Shown piece after piece: positions 1 through 8,023 of a stretch of 64,000 nucleotides of DNA. The notes beneath the pieces were generated by a model. That model saw only the letters and a program-made list of their open reading frames with translations, was not told where the DNA came from and made no database searches. A program made the translations under genes and the position numbers. This stretch comes from Afipia massiliensis (lineage in GTDB: Bacteria; Pseudomonadota; Alphaproteobacteria; Rhizobiales; Xanthobacteraceae): contig NZ_JACHIJ010000006.1 of the NCBI RefSeq assembly GCF_014203115.1, forward strand, positions 62,001 through 126,000, given 5' to 3'. The stretch's first letter is position 1, and each line of letters begins with the position of its first letter.

Positions 1-230
1 CTCGGTTCCAAGCCACTATCGCAGTCAGTCGCTGTCCTGAACGCAAGCCTGAACTGCAAGGAGCGCGATGCACTGCGTCGTAAATGCCGCACGCGCGAGC
101 CAATGCGGCTACCTTTGAGAACGTCAACATAAGATCAAAGGGTTTTTGCGCGCACGCAAAGGCGTCTGCTGCATAAATCTGCTTTCTCCATCGCGGGGGC
201 TGAAAAGCCTAGCAAGATGGGGAACTTGAG
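1..230. other. Left-edge stretch with no assignable gene
   Basis: No recognisable gene lies before the receptor at 231. One forward frame is open from base 1 to a TAA at 130-132 and could be the tail of a gene lying mostly outside the window, but its translation (short, Arg- and Ser-rich) matches no family I know. The stretch just before 231 carries a GGGGAA-like ribosome site. I looked for a Fur, RirA or Irr-type iron box and did not find a convincing one. Confidence 0.3.
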
Positions 231-2549
231 ATGGGGCGGCAGTTTTCGAAGGATGTTTTGCGCGTGACGATGAGAAGCGCGCTGGGTGCGGCGATTTTGG
301 GCGGCGCCTGTCAGGCAACGCCTTCGTTCGCGCAATCTTCGGCACCGCCGTCGGAAAAGCAGTCGGCGACGACTCTCCCAGAGGTCAGGGTGGCAGGCCA
401 GCGTGCACGTCCGCGCCGCGCCGCGCGTGTCGATCCAGCACCTGCACCCGCACAGCCTGTTCCAGCTCAGGTCGGCGAACGCGGCACTGGGCCGGTTGTC
501 GGCTATTCCGCCCGGCAAAGCGTGACGGCGACGAAGACTGACACGCCGTTGTTGGAGACGCCGCAGTCCATCTCTGTCGTGACGAAAGACCAGATCAAGG
601 ATCAGGGTGCGCAGACGGTTCAGGACGCACTTCAGTACACGCCGGGTGTCTCGATCCAGGGCTACGGCGCCAACGCTTTCTTCGACGGTTTCAAGGTTCG
701 GGGATTCGATGCCCCTCAGTATCTGGATGGTTTGCGGCTGCCCAAAGACGGCCTGCAGTTCGGGATGCCGAAGATCGAGCCATACGGCCTTGAACGGCTG
801 GAGGTGTTGAAAGGCCCATCCTCGGGTCTTTATGGGCAGACTGACCCAGGCGGCTTCATCAACATGATCAGCAAGCGGCCGACTGCGACGCCGCACTTTG
901 AAGCTGCAGGCACGTTTGGCTCGTTCAACCGCATCCAGGGTGCGTTCGATTTCGGCGGTCCGATCGACAAGAACGGCGAGTTTCTTTATCGCGTGGTGGG
1001 TCTTGCCCGCCAGAGCGACACACAGACCGATTTCGTGCAGGACAACAAGGTCTTCATTGCGCCGAGCTTCACATGGCGGCCGACGACAGACACTTCGTTC
1101 ACGATCCTCTCGCACTATCAGAAGATCGACAACAAGGGTTACCAGCAGTACGTGCCCGGACAGGTATCATTCCTGCCGAATCCAAATGGGCGCGTCCCCT
1201 ACAGCCGCTACATTGGTGAACCGAGCCTGGACGGCTACAAACTCGAGCAGGCCGCAATCGGCTATGCGTTAGAACATCGCTTCGACAACAATCTGCAGTT
1301 CCGCCAGAATGTGCGTTACATGGAGGTGACCAACAATTTGCAGAGCGTGCGTTCGGAGGGGATGTTTTCAACTACCTTTCCTCCAACGCCTGCGACGACG
1401 AGCAACTCGCTCGTGAGCCGCAGCTATAACTACGTCAGCTCAAAGGCGCAGAATCTCACCGCCGACAATCAGCTACAGGCAGATTTCCGAACCGGCGCGT
1501 TGACTCACAAGGTTCTCGTGGGCCTGGATTATCTGAACCAGACAGGAAGCTCGGACTATCGAAGTCGGGGGATCGATCCGATCAATGCATATAATCCGAT
1601 TTACGGAGTGACTTTTGTCCCTCCTGCGAGTTCGCTATCTCCCTTCATGCTGTTGAACAACAAGATCGATCAGGTCGGCTTGTATGCTCAGGACCAGATC
1701 AAGCTGGATCGCTGGACATTGTCGCTGACCGGCCGACAGGACTTCGTGAACACCGAGTTGGAGAGCCTCGCAGCCTATCCGAAACCGGGTACTTATCGTC
1801 GCAGCGATTCAGCGCAAACCGGCCGCGTGGGTCTGAACTATCTGTTCGATTTCGGCCTGTCGCCGTATGCCAACTATTCGACATCATTTGTCCCGAACGC
1901 CAACGCGAGCCGGAACGGACAGGCATTCAAGCCGACGACCGGTGAGGGCTGGGAGGCCGGCGTGAAGTTCCAGCCTGTCGGCACCAATCTGATGCTGACT
2001 GCCGCCTATTTCGACATCAAGCAGAATGACGTGCTGACAGCGGATCCCGTCGACTTCCTCTTCAGTGTACAGACTGATGCGGTTCGCTCGCGCGGTGTCG
2101 AGTTGGAAGCGCGTGGCAACATCACACGCGAACTCGAAATCATCGCGGGCTACTCACATACGGACGCCAAGATCACCGCGAGTGCTATCGGCGCTCAAGG
2201 AAAATATGTGAATGGCGTGCCGATCGATCAGGCCTCGTTGTGGGCGAAGTACACCTGGTTCGATGGTCCGCTCGCGGGTCTCGGTCTGGGAGCAGGTGTT
2301 CGCTATGCCGGCGAGAGCTATGGCGATCTTTACAACACGTTTGTTCTTCCCGACTACACGCTGTTCGATGCGAGTGTGAGCTATGACTTCGGCTACGTGC
2401 GGCCGGAGATGAAAGGTTGGACCGCGCAGGTCACCGCAAAAAACCTGACGAACCGCTACTATGTCGCATCGTGTTTGACCGGCCTGGCCTATTGCGGCCT
2501 TGGAACCGCCCGCACGATTCTCGGAACTCTCAGATATTCCTGGAACTAA
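231..2549 (+). CDS. TonB-dependent siderophore receptor
   Basis: A 772-residue outer-membrane receptor that would import a ferric siderophore using TonB/ExbBD energy. An N-terminal signal peptide ends near residue 35 (ATPSFA then QSS). A Pro/Ala-rich linker follows, then the plug domain with the usual 'LLETPQSISVVTKDQI' and 'DALQYTPGVSIQGYG' motifs (about residues 105-145). The rest is a beta barrel ending in a final strand at RYSWN. Size is normal for the FhuA/FpvA-like family. There is no clear N-terminal signalling domain, so it is probably not a sigma/anti-sigma transducer. It is followed 12 bases later by a PepSY membrane protein, a frequent partner in iron uptake. The particular siderophore cannot be read from sequence. 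A reverse-strand open frame over its first 900 bases is a shadow. Confidence 0.93.
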   Translation: MGRQFSKDVLRVTMRSALGAAILGGACQATPSFAQSSAPPSEKQSATTLPEVRVAGQRARPRRAARVDPAPAPAQPVPAQVGERGTGPVVGYSARQSVTATKTDTPLLETPQSISVVTKDQIKDQGAQTVQDALQYTPGVSIQGYGANAFFDGFKVRGFDAPQYLDGLRLPKDGLQFGMPKIEPYGLERLEVLKGPSSGLYGQTDPGGFINMISKRPTATPHFEAAGTFGSFNRIQGAFDFGGPIDKNGEFLYRVVGLARQSDTQTDFVQDNKVFIAPSFTWRPTTDTSFTILSHYQKIDNKGYQQYVPGQVSFLPNPNGRVPYSRYIGEPSLDGYKLEQAAIGYALEHRFDNNLQFRQNVRYMEVTNNLQSVRSEGMFSTTFPPTPATTSNSLVSRSYNYVSSKAQNLTADNQLQADFRTGALTHKVLVGLDYLNQTGSSDYRSRGIDPINAYNPIYGVTFVPPASSLSPFMLLNNKIDQVGLYAQDQIKLDRWTLSLTGRQDFVNTELESLAAYPKPGTYRRSDSAQTGRVGLNYLFDFGLSPYANYSTSFVPNANASRNGQAFKPTTGEGWEAGVKFQPVGTNLMLTAAYFDIKQNDVLTADPVDFLFSVQTDAVRSRGVELEARGNITRELEIIAGYSHTDAKITASAIGAQGKYVNGVPIDQASLWAKYTWFDGPLAGLGLGAGVRYAGESYGDLYNTFVLPDYTLFDASVSYDFGYVRPEMKGWTAQVTAKNLTNRYYVASCLTGLAYCGLGTARTILGTLRYSWN

Positions 2550-2561
2550 GGGAGCACCACA

Positions 2562-3728
2562 TTGGCAGGCACAGGCAAGTCATTGCGTCGATGGGGCTGG
2601 ACGCACAAGTGGTCCAGCATCATCTGCACCGTGTTCATGTTGATGCTCTGCATCACCGGCTTGCCGCTGATCTTCCATCACGAGATCGATCATCTGCTGC
2701 ATGAGGAAGTGCAGGCGGCACCGGTGCCGGAAGGGACGCCGCGCGCCAACCTCGATCTCGTTGTAAAGAACAGTCTGACAAGAGATCCGGGAATGGTGCC
2801 GCATTTCCTGATCTGGGATCCGGATGATGCCAATGCGCTGATGGTGAGCATCGGCAAGACGCTGGAGGCCAGCCCGGTCGACAACCGCATCGTCCGTGTG
2901 GACGCTCACACCGCGGCCTATCTCGATGCACCGGACGTCACCGGGCGTTTCACCTACATCATGCTCAAGCTGCACACCGACATGTTCGCCGGTCTGCCCG
3001 GAAAACTGTTCCTCGGGCTGATGGGAATCCTGTTCTGTGTGGCGATCATTTCCGGCATCGTCGTCTACGCGCCGTCGATGCGGAAACTGAAGTTCGGAAC
3101 CTACCGGCGTGACCGGCTGCGCGTGGTCCGCTGGCTCGACATTCACAATATTACCGGCATCGTGCTGGTGATGTGGATGCTGGTGGTCGGATTCACCGGC
3201 GTCATCAATACCTGGGCCGAACTCGTCATCAAGGTCTGGCAGTTCGGGCAACTCGCGGAAATGACCGCGCAATACAAGGACAAGCCGCTGCCGGCGAATC
3301 CGTCGTCGATAGACGCTGCGGTGCAGGTGGCGATCAAGGCCGAGCCGAACATGAAGCCGGCCTTCGTGGCGTTTCCCGGCACCATCTTCAGCAGCAAGAG
3401 TCACTACGCTGTGTTCATGCGCGGCAACACGCCGCTCACGGCGAAATTGCTCAAACCGGCGCTGATCGATGCGGACACCGGCGTTCTGACCGACAGTCGT
3501 CCCCTGCCGTGGTATGTCGCGACACTGCTGATCTCGCAGCCGCTGCACTTTGGTGACTACGGCGGCATGCCGCTGAAGATCATATGGGCGATCCTCGACA
3601 TCATCACCATCGCTGTACTCATCACCGGCCTTTACCTCTGGCTGCGCCGGCGTCAGTCCGGTGTCAGCATCGAGCGGGTCGTCGTCGATGCCTCGGCGTC
3701 GGATCATCGCCCGGTCTATACGTCATGA
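2562..3728 (+). CDS. PepSY-associated transmembrane protein
   Basis: A 388-residue inner-membrane protein of the PepSY_TM family (COG3182). The start is TTG at 2562, preceded by GGAG at 2551-2554; no better start is in frame. I see four hydrophobic segments, near residues 14-35, 147-167, 196-215 and 340-362, with PepSY-like periplasmic stretches between them. The long loop after the first helix contains 'LKLHTDMFAGLPGKLFLG', and the family's conserved His residues at membrane edges are present (HKW near residue 12, LKLHTD, DIHN). Such proteins are often encoded beside TonB receptors and are suspected to reduce ferric siderophores or help release iron, but this is not proven for most members. 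The gene is co-transcribed with the receptor and overlaps the next small gene by 4 bases. Confidence 0.88.
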   Translation: MAGTGKSLRRWGWTHKWSSIICTVFMLMLCITGLPLIFHHEIDHLLHEEVQAAPVPEGTPRANLDLVVKNSLTRDPGMVPHFLIWDPDDANALMVSIGKTLEASPVDNRIVRVDAHTAAYLDAPDVTGRFTYIMLKLHTDMFAGLPGKLFLGLMGILFCVAIISGIVVYAPSMRKLKFGTYRRDRLRVVRWLDIHNITGIVLVMWMLVVGFTGVINTWAELVIKVWQFGQLAEMTAQYKDKPLPANPSSIDAAVQVAIKAEPNMKPAFVAFPGTIFSSKSHYAVFMRGNTPLTAKLLKPALIDADTGVLTDSRPLPWYVATLLISQPLHFGDYGGMPLKIIWAILDIITIAVLITGLYLWLRRRQSGVSIERVVVDASASDHRPVYTS

Positions 3729-3916
3729 AGTACAAGCCACAGCCACGCCGGCAGTCCAACGGTCAGATTTTCGCGATCCCGATCGTGCTCGGTGTGCTGA
3801 GTATCATCGGACTCGTATCGGCGCTGGTCGGAGACGGCGTGTGGGACGGTGTGTCCTGGGTCACGCTGGCGATTCCGATCCTGCTGTGCGGATACTTCTT
3901 TGTCAGGCGTAGCTGA
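3725..3916 (+). CDS. Small two-helix membrane protein
   Basis: A 63-residue protein whose ATG overlaps the stop of the PepSY gene in an ATGA arrangement, so translation is probably coupled. It starts with a basic, hydrophilic stretch (KYKPQPRRQSNGQ), has one hydrophobic helix (FAIPIVLGVLSIIGLVSALV), a short loop with DGVWDG, and a second helix (VTLAIPILLCGYFFV), ending in basic RRS. I do not recognise a named family. Position suggests an accessory role to the PepSY protein or receptor in iron uptake, which is inference only. The other open frames over this stretch are shadows. Confidence 0.7.
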   Translation: MKYKPQPRRQSNGQIFAIPIVLGVLSIIGLVSALVGDGVWDGVSWVTLAIPILLCGYFFVRRS

Positions 3917-3919
3917 ACG

Positions 3920-4381
3920 TCACACCGGCAGCGCGATCGAATACTTCACCTGGCTGAGCGCGAAGCTCGACTCGATCGAGGCGATGCCGTCGAGCCGAGT
4001 CAGCTTGGTCTTGATGAAGTTTTCATAGGACGGAAGGTCGGCGGTGACCACGCGGAGCAGGTAATCCCGGTTGCCGGTCATCAGGTAACATTCCAGCACC
4101 TCCTTCCACTTCGAGATCGCCTTGGCGAAGCGGTCGAGATCTTCTTCCTTCTGCCGTTCCAGCTTGATCGAAATGAACACGCTGACCGGCAGCCCGACGG
4201 ATGTCTGGTCGACCATCGCGATGTAGCGTGAGATCACGCCGCGCTCCTCGAGCAGTTTCACGCGGCGGTGGCAGGGCGACACCGACAGACCGACTTGATC
4301 GGCGAGGTCCTGCATGGTGACGCGGCTGTCTGTCTGCAGAATCGTCAGGATCTTGCGGTCGATGGCGTCGAGGGCGGCCAC
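3920..4381 (-). CDS. Lrp/AsnC family transcriptional regulator
   Basis: A 153-residue regulator with GTG start at 4381 (no in-frame ATG just upstream). It has an N-terminal winged helix-turn-helix ('ILTILQTDSRVTMQDLADQV', about residues 12-31, then 'SVSPCHRRVKLLEERGVI') and a C-terminal RAM/effector domain ('LMTGNRDYLLRVVTADL'). Length and layout are standard for Lrp/AsnC proteins, which usually sense an amino acid or related ligand as octamers. It is transcribed away from the E1-type enzyme at 4486, with about 100 bases between containing a perfect palindrome, so control of that gene and of itself is likely. This pairing recalls mdeR next to mdeB in Pseudomonas putida, where the Lrp-type MdeR acts on methionine catabolism; no mdeA is present here. 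Confidence 0.92.
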   Translation of the reverse strand: MAALDAIDRKILTILQTDSRVTMQDLADQVGLSVSPCHRRVKLLEERGVISRYIAMVDQTSVGLPVSVFISIKLERQKEEDLDRFAKAISKWKEVLECYLMTGNRDYLLRVVTADLPSYENFIKTKLTRLDGIASIESSFALSQVKYSIALPV

Positions 4382-4409
4382 TGGAATGAAATCTCGTGAG
4401 GATTACAAT

Positions 4410-4430
4410 TATTAGTATGGTATACTAATA
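4410..4430. promoter_or_regulatory. 21-bp palindrome, probable Lrp-type operator
   Basis: Two perfect 9-base arms, TATTAGTAT and ATACTAATA, flank a 3-base centre in the AT-rich gap between the divergent regulator and E1 genes. Size and AT-richness fit an Lrp/AsnC dimer site. The site lies 56 bases before the TTG start of the E1 gene and 29 bases before the regulator start, so one site could serve both promoters. Confidence 0.6.
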
Positions 4431-4485
4431 TCGGCCGGCCAGTCGAGAAGATTTGAGATTTTAAAGCGCGAGGCGAGGAATAGCA

Positions 4486-6876
4486 TTGGTCCCGAACCCC
4501 TTGCCGGTGACCGTCATGCCCATCGAACCCTCGCGTCTGGAGACCCTGTCGGCCCTCACCAAGAAGGTGCTGTGGCTGTCGTCGTGGACCATTCACCACG
4601 CCAATCATGTCAGGCCGGATTCGGACGGGCTGAAAGTTGGCGGCCATCAGGCCTCATCAGCCTCGCTGGCGACGATCATGTCGGCGCTATATTTCGGCGT
4701 GCTCAAGCCGGAAGATCGCGTCGCGGTGAAGCCGCATGCCAGTCCGGTGTTTCATGCGATTCAATATCTGCTCGGGCAGCAGACCCGCGAGAAGCTGGAG
4801 AATTTTCGCGGCTTCAAGGGCGCGCAGTCCTATCCGTCGCGTACCAAGGATATCGACGACGTGGATTTCTCCACCGGCTCGGTCGGGCTCGGCGTGGCGC
4901 AGACGCTGTTTTCGTCGCTGGTGCAGGACTATGTGAAATCGCATGGCTGGATGAAGGACAGACCTGAGGGGCGCATGATCGCGCTGGTCGGCGATGCCGA
5001 ACTCGATGAAGGCAATATCTTTGAAGCGTTGCTGGAAGGCTGGAAGCAAGGCCTGCGCAACACCTGGTGGGTCATCGACTACAACCGCCAGAGTCTCGAC
5101 GCGGTGATCCGCGAGGGGCTTTGGGAAAAGCTTGAGACCATGTTCCGCAATTTCGGCTGGGACGTGGTGATCGTGAAATACGGCAAGTTGATGCAGGCCG
5201 CATTTGCTGAACCGGGCGGTGAAGCGCTGCGAAAGTGGATCGATGGCTGTCCGAACCAGATGTATGCGGCGCTGTGCTTTCAGGGCGGCGCGGCGTTCCG
5301 CAAGCATCTGCTCGATGACATCGGCGATCAGGGCCCGGCAACGAAACTGATCGAGAAGCGCAGCGACGACGAGCTGCTGGCACTGATGTCGAATCTCGGT
5401 GGCCATGACATGGCGAGCATGCTGGAAGCGTTCGAGTCGGTCGATCATGACCGGCCGGTGTGCTTCATTGCCTACACCATCAAGGGCGTCGGCTTGCCGT
5501 TCCAGGGTCACAAGGACAACCACGCCGGGCTGATGACCGTCGCGCAGATGGAAACCTTTCGCGCGGCGCAGAACATTCGTCCTGGCCACGAATGGGACCG
5601 GCTGGAAGGCCTGCCGCTCGATCACGCGCGCATCGAAGCGTTCCTGAAGAACGTGACGTTCGCGCGCGATGGTGCGCGGCGGCTGGATGCACCGAAGATC
5701 GAGGTGCCAGCGAGCCTTAACGTGACACTGACGCCGCGGATGGCCACGCAACAGGGCTTCGGACTGGTGCTGAATGAACTTGCGCGCAGCGACACCAAGC
5801 TCGCCGAGCGCATCGTCACCACATCGCCCGATGTGACGGTCTCGACAAATCTTGGTGCATGGGTCAACCGGCGCGGGCTGTTTGCGGTTGCCGAAAAGGC
5901 CGATCTATACCGCAAGGAGAAGATTCCCTCGACGTTTGCATGGGATTACTCGCCGAAAGGCCAGCATATGGAGCTCGGCATCGCGGAGATGAATCTCTTC
6001 ATCATGCTCTCCGCGCTCGGCCTGTCACATTCCATCAACGGCGAGCGGCTGCTGCCGGTGGGCACATTGTATGATCCTTTCATAGAGCGCGGCCTCGATG
6101 CGCTGAATTACGCCTGCTATCAGGATGCGCGCTTCATGGTGGCGGCCACGCCGTCGGGCATCACGCTGGCGCCGGAAGGCGGCGCGCATCAGTCGATCGC
6201 AACGCCTTTGATCGGCATGGCGCAGGATGGTCTTTCGTCATTCGAGCCTGCGTTCGTGGACGAACTCGCGGTGATCATGCGCTGGGGTTTCGATCACATG
6301 CAGCGCGACGATGATGGCGGATCGGTCTACCTGCGCTTGTCGACGCGTACGCTGGATCAGCCGCAACGGACGATGACGCCCGAGCTTGAAAGCGACATCG
6401 CGGCGGGGGCGTACTGGCTGCGCAAGCCGGGTCCGAATGCTGAACTGGTGATTGCATATACCGGCGCTGTCGCGCCCGAAGCCATCGAGGCAACGGGATT
6501 GCTTGGGGAGTCGCGCCGGGACATTGGCCTGCTTGCGATTACATCCGCCGACCGTTTGCTTGCGGGTTGGACGACGTCGCGCAAACAGCGCCGTACGGGC
6601 GGCCCGCGCGAGCAAAGTCACATCGAGCGGTTGCTTGCGCCGCTGGCACGCGATTGCGGGCTTATCACTGTGATCGACGGACATCCGGCGACACTGGGAT
6701 GGCTCGGAAGCGTCCATGGCCATCGCGTCGAAGCGCTCGGCGTCGAGAAGTTCGGCCAGACCGGCACCATCGGCGATCTCTATGGCCACTATGGTCTCGA
6801 CACCAACACCATCATCGACGCCGCGGCGAGCCTGACCTTCGGCTCGCCGATCCGGCATCGCAAGATGGCGATGTAA
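4486..6876 (+). CDS. AceE/MdeB-like thiamine-diphosphate E1 2-oxoacid dehydrogenase
   Basis: A 796-residue protein of the homodimeric pyruvate dehydrogenase E1 (AceE)/transketolase superfamily. The ThDP motif is visible as 'VGDAELDEGNIFEALLEG' followed about 20 residues later by the 'DYNRQSLD' segment (about residues 165-205); the usual GDG is GDA. The central and C-terminal transketolase-like domains are present ('LGIAEMNLFIMLSALGLSHS', 'APEGGAHQS'). It is somewhat shorter than typical AceE (about 880-890). The TTG start has GAGGAA six bases upstream; an ATG at 4516 is an alternative. No E2 or E3 gene is adjacent, so it would share those subunits with another complex. Pairing with an Lrp regulator suggests a 2-oxobutyrate- or branched-oxoacid-type substrate like MdeB rather than housekeeping pyruvate dehydrogenase. 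Substrate is inferred. Confidence 0.75.
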   Translation: MVPNPLPVTVMPIEPSRLETLSALTKKVLWLSSWTIHHANHVRPDSDGLKVGGHQASSASLATIMSALYFGVLKPEDRVAVKPHASPVFHAIQYLLGQQTREKLENFRGFKGAQSYPSRTKDIDDVDFSTGSVGLGVAQTLFSSLVQDYVKSHGWMKDRPEGRMIALVGDAELDEGNIFEALLEGWKQGLRNTWWVIDYNRQSLDAVIREGLWEKLETMFRNFGWDVVIVKYGKLMQAAFAEPGGEALRKWIDGCPNQMYAALCFQGGAAFRKHLLDDIGDQGPATKLIEKRSDDELLALMSNLGGHDMASMLEAFESVDHDRPVCFIAYTIKGVGLPFQGHKDNHAGLMTVAQMETFRAAQNIRPGHEWDRLEGLPLDHARIEAFLKNVTFARDGARRLDAPKIEVPASLNVTLTPRMATQQGFGLVLNELARSDTKLAERIVTTSPDVTVSTNLGAWVNRRGLFAVAEKADLYRKEKIPSTFAWDYSPKGQHMELGIAEMNLFIMLSALGLSHSINGERLLPVGTLYDPFIERGLDALNYACYQDARFMVAATPSGITLAPEGGAHQSIATPLIGMAQDGLSSFEPAFVDELAVIMRWGFDHMQRDDDGGSVYLRLSTRTLDQPQRTMTPELESDIAAGAYWLRKPGPNAELVIAYTGAVAPEAIEATGLLGESRRDIGLLAITSADRLLAGWTTSRKQRRTGGPREQSHIERLLAPLARDCGLITVIDGHPATLGWLGSVHGHRVEALGVEKFGQTGTIGDLYGHYGLDTNTIIDAAASLTFGSPIRHRKMAM

Positions 6877-6984
6877 ACGCAGCTCGCGCGGCGGTTTTTA
6901 ACCACGCGCAGCATCCAGTGAAATGCCGAGTTGACCGGAAGCGGGAACATCATCACCATTGGCTCATACGGGTTTAGGTGCTGA

Positions 6985-7776
6985 ATGACCGAGCTTTCCA
7001 ACCGCCAATCCGACATTCTGAACATCGCGCGCGCCTCCGGGCGGGTGACGGTGGAGGATCTGGCGCGACGCTTTGAAGTCTCGGCGCAGACCATCCGCAA
7101 GGATCTGAACGACCTGTGCGACCGCCGCTCGATGACGCGGGTTCACGGCGGCGCGATCATCGCCTCCGGCGTGGAAAACCTCGCCTACGAAGCCCGCCGG
7201 TTCGTCGCGGCGGAAGAAAAGAAAGCCATTGGCATCGCGGCGGCGGCGCAGATTCCCAACGGCTGCTCGCTGTTCATCAACATCGGCACCACGACGGAAG
7301 AAGTCGCGAGCGCTCTGACGGCGACGCATGAGGACCTGCTGGTCATCACCAACAATCTGAACGTAGCGATGCTGCTGTACCGCCATCCGCGCATCGAGGT
7401 CATCGTGGCCGGCGGCACGGTGCGGCGCGCCGACGGCGCTGTGATCGGCTCGACCGCGAACAACCTGATCACACAGTTCAAGGTCGATTACGCCATCATC
7501 GGCGCATCTGCGATCGACGAGGAGGGCGCGCTGCTCGACTTCGATTATCGCGAAGTGCAGGCCGCGCAGGCCATTATCGCCAATGCGCGCAGCGTGATGC
7601 TGGTGGCGGACAGCACCAAGTTAAGCCGCAACGCGCCGGTGCGGATCGCGCATCTGAGCCAGATCCATACGTTTGTGACCGACCTGCCATTGCCGGCCGG
7701 GCTTCAGGCCATCTGCAACAGCCGCGGCATCGAGGTGATTGCCGCGATGCCGGACAAGCCTGCGGACGTGGCCTGA
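6985..7776 (+). CDS. glpR: DeoR-family glycerol-3-phosphate regulon repressor
   Basis: A 263-residue DeoR-family repressor. The N-terminal helix-turn-helix is clear ('VEDLARRFEVSAQTIRKDLN', about residues 25-44, followed by RVHGGA). The C-terminal sugar-phosphate sensor domain carries 'INIGTTTEEVA', 'ITNNLNVA' and 'VIVAGGTVRR', typical of GlpR; the late 'DFDYREVQAAQAII' and 'VADSTKLSR' motifs are also present. It precedes glpD and the glp transporter genes by 247 bases in the same direction, so it is the obvious local repressor, relieved by glycerol 3-phosphate by analogy with E. coli. The 108 bases before it hold only a short, weak ribosome site and no other gene. Confidence 0.92.
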   Translation: MTELSNRQSDILNIARASGRVTVEDLARRFEVSAQTIRKDLNDLCDRRSMTRVHGGAIIASGVENLAYEARRFVAAEEKKAIGIAAAAQIPNGCSLFINIGTTTEEVASALTATHEDLLVITNNLNVAMLLYRHPRIEVIVAGGTVRRADGAVIGSTANNLITQFKVDYAIIGASAIDEEGALLDFDYREVQAAQAIIANARSVMLVADSTKLSRNAPVRIAHLSQIHTFVTDLPLPAGLQAICNSRGIEVIAAMPDKPADVA

Positions 7777-8023
7777 CGGCTGCTCTTCCGCGCGGGCGGA
7801 GAGGGTGCGTTAGCCTTTCAGGTTGATCGTGCTGCTCGGGGCCGCAAGTCAGTCGGTTCCGCTATTAACATCTTAATTATTTGATTTTATGTGATTTTCT
7901 GCGCGCGGGGATGCGCCTGCCTGTAAAATCGTCACATTGCTTGCTTTCGTTTATGGTTGTGATTTAATCACAATCGAAAGCGAAATCGCTATAAGCGAAA
8001 ATAGCGGGCGCTGGGGAGACGCG
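7777..8023 (+). promoter_or_regulatory. glpD-glpSTPQUV promoter region with a 17-bp palindrome
   Basis: This gene-free stretch is the control region of the glp operon. Its second half is unusually AT-rich. A perfect odd-centred palindrome, TTGTGATTTAATCACAA, lies at 7957-7973. Around it are TCG-containing half-site-like pieces (TTTCGTTT at 7945, TCGAAAGCGAAA at 7974, AGCGAAAATAGCG at 7994) of the kind DeoR/GlpR repressors bind. A strong GGGGAG ribosome site at 8013-8018 precedes the GTG start of glpD. Which sequence is the true GlpR site, and where the -35/-10 boxes lie, is inferred. Confidence 0.5.

Noticed and set aside
135-1115. 326-residue reverse-strand open frame over the TonB receptor
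   Set aside because: Arg-rich shadow translation with no family features; the receptor on the other strand is certain.
7937-8023. Earlier start for glpD
   Set aside because: It would cover the palindrome and promoter; GTG 8024 has a strong ribosome site and the family-typical N-terminus.
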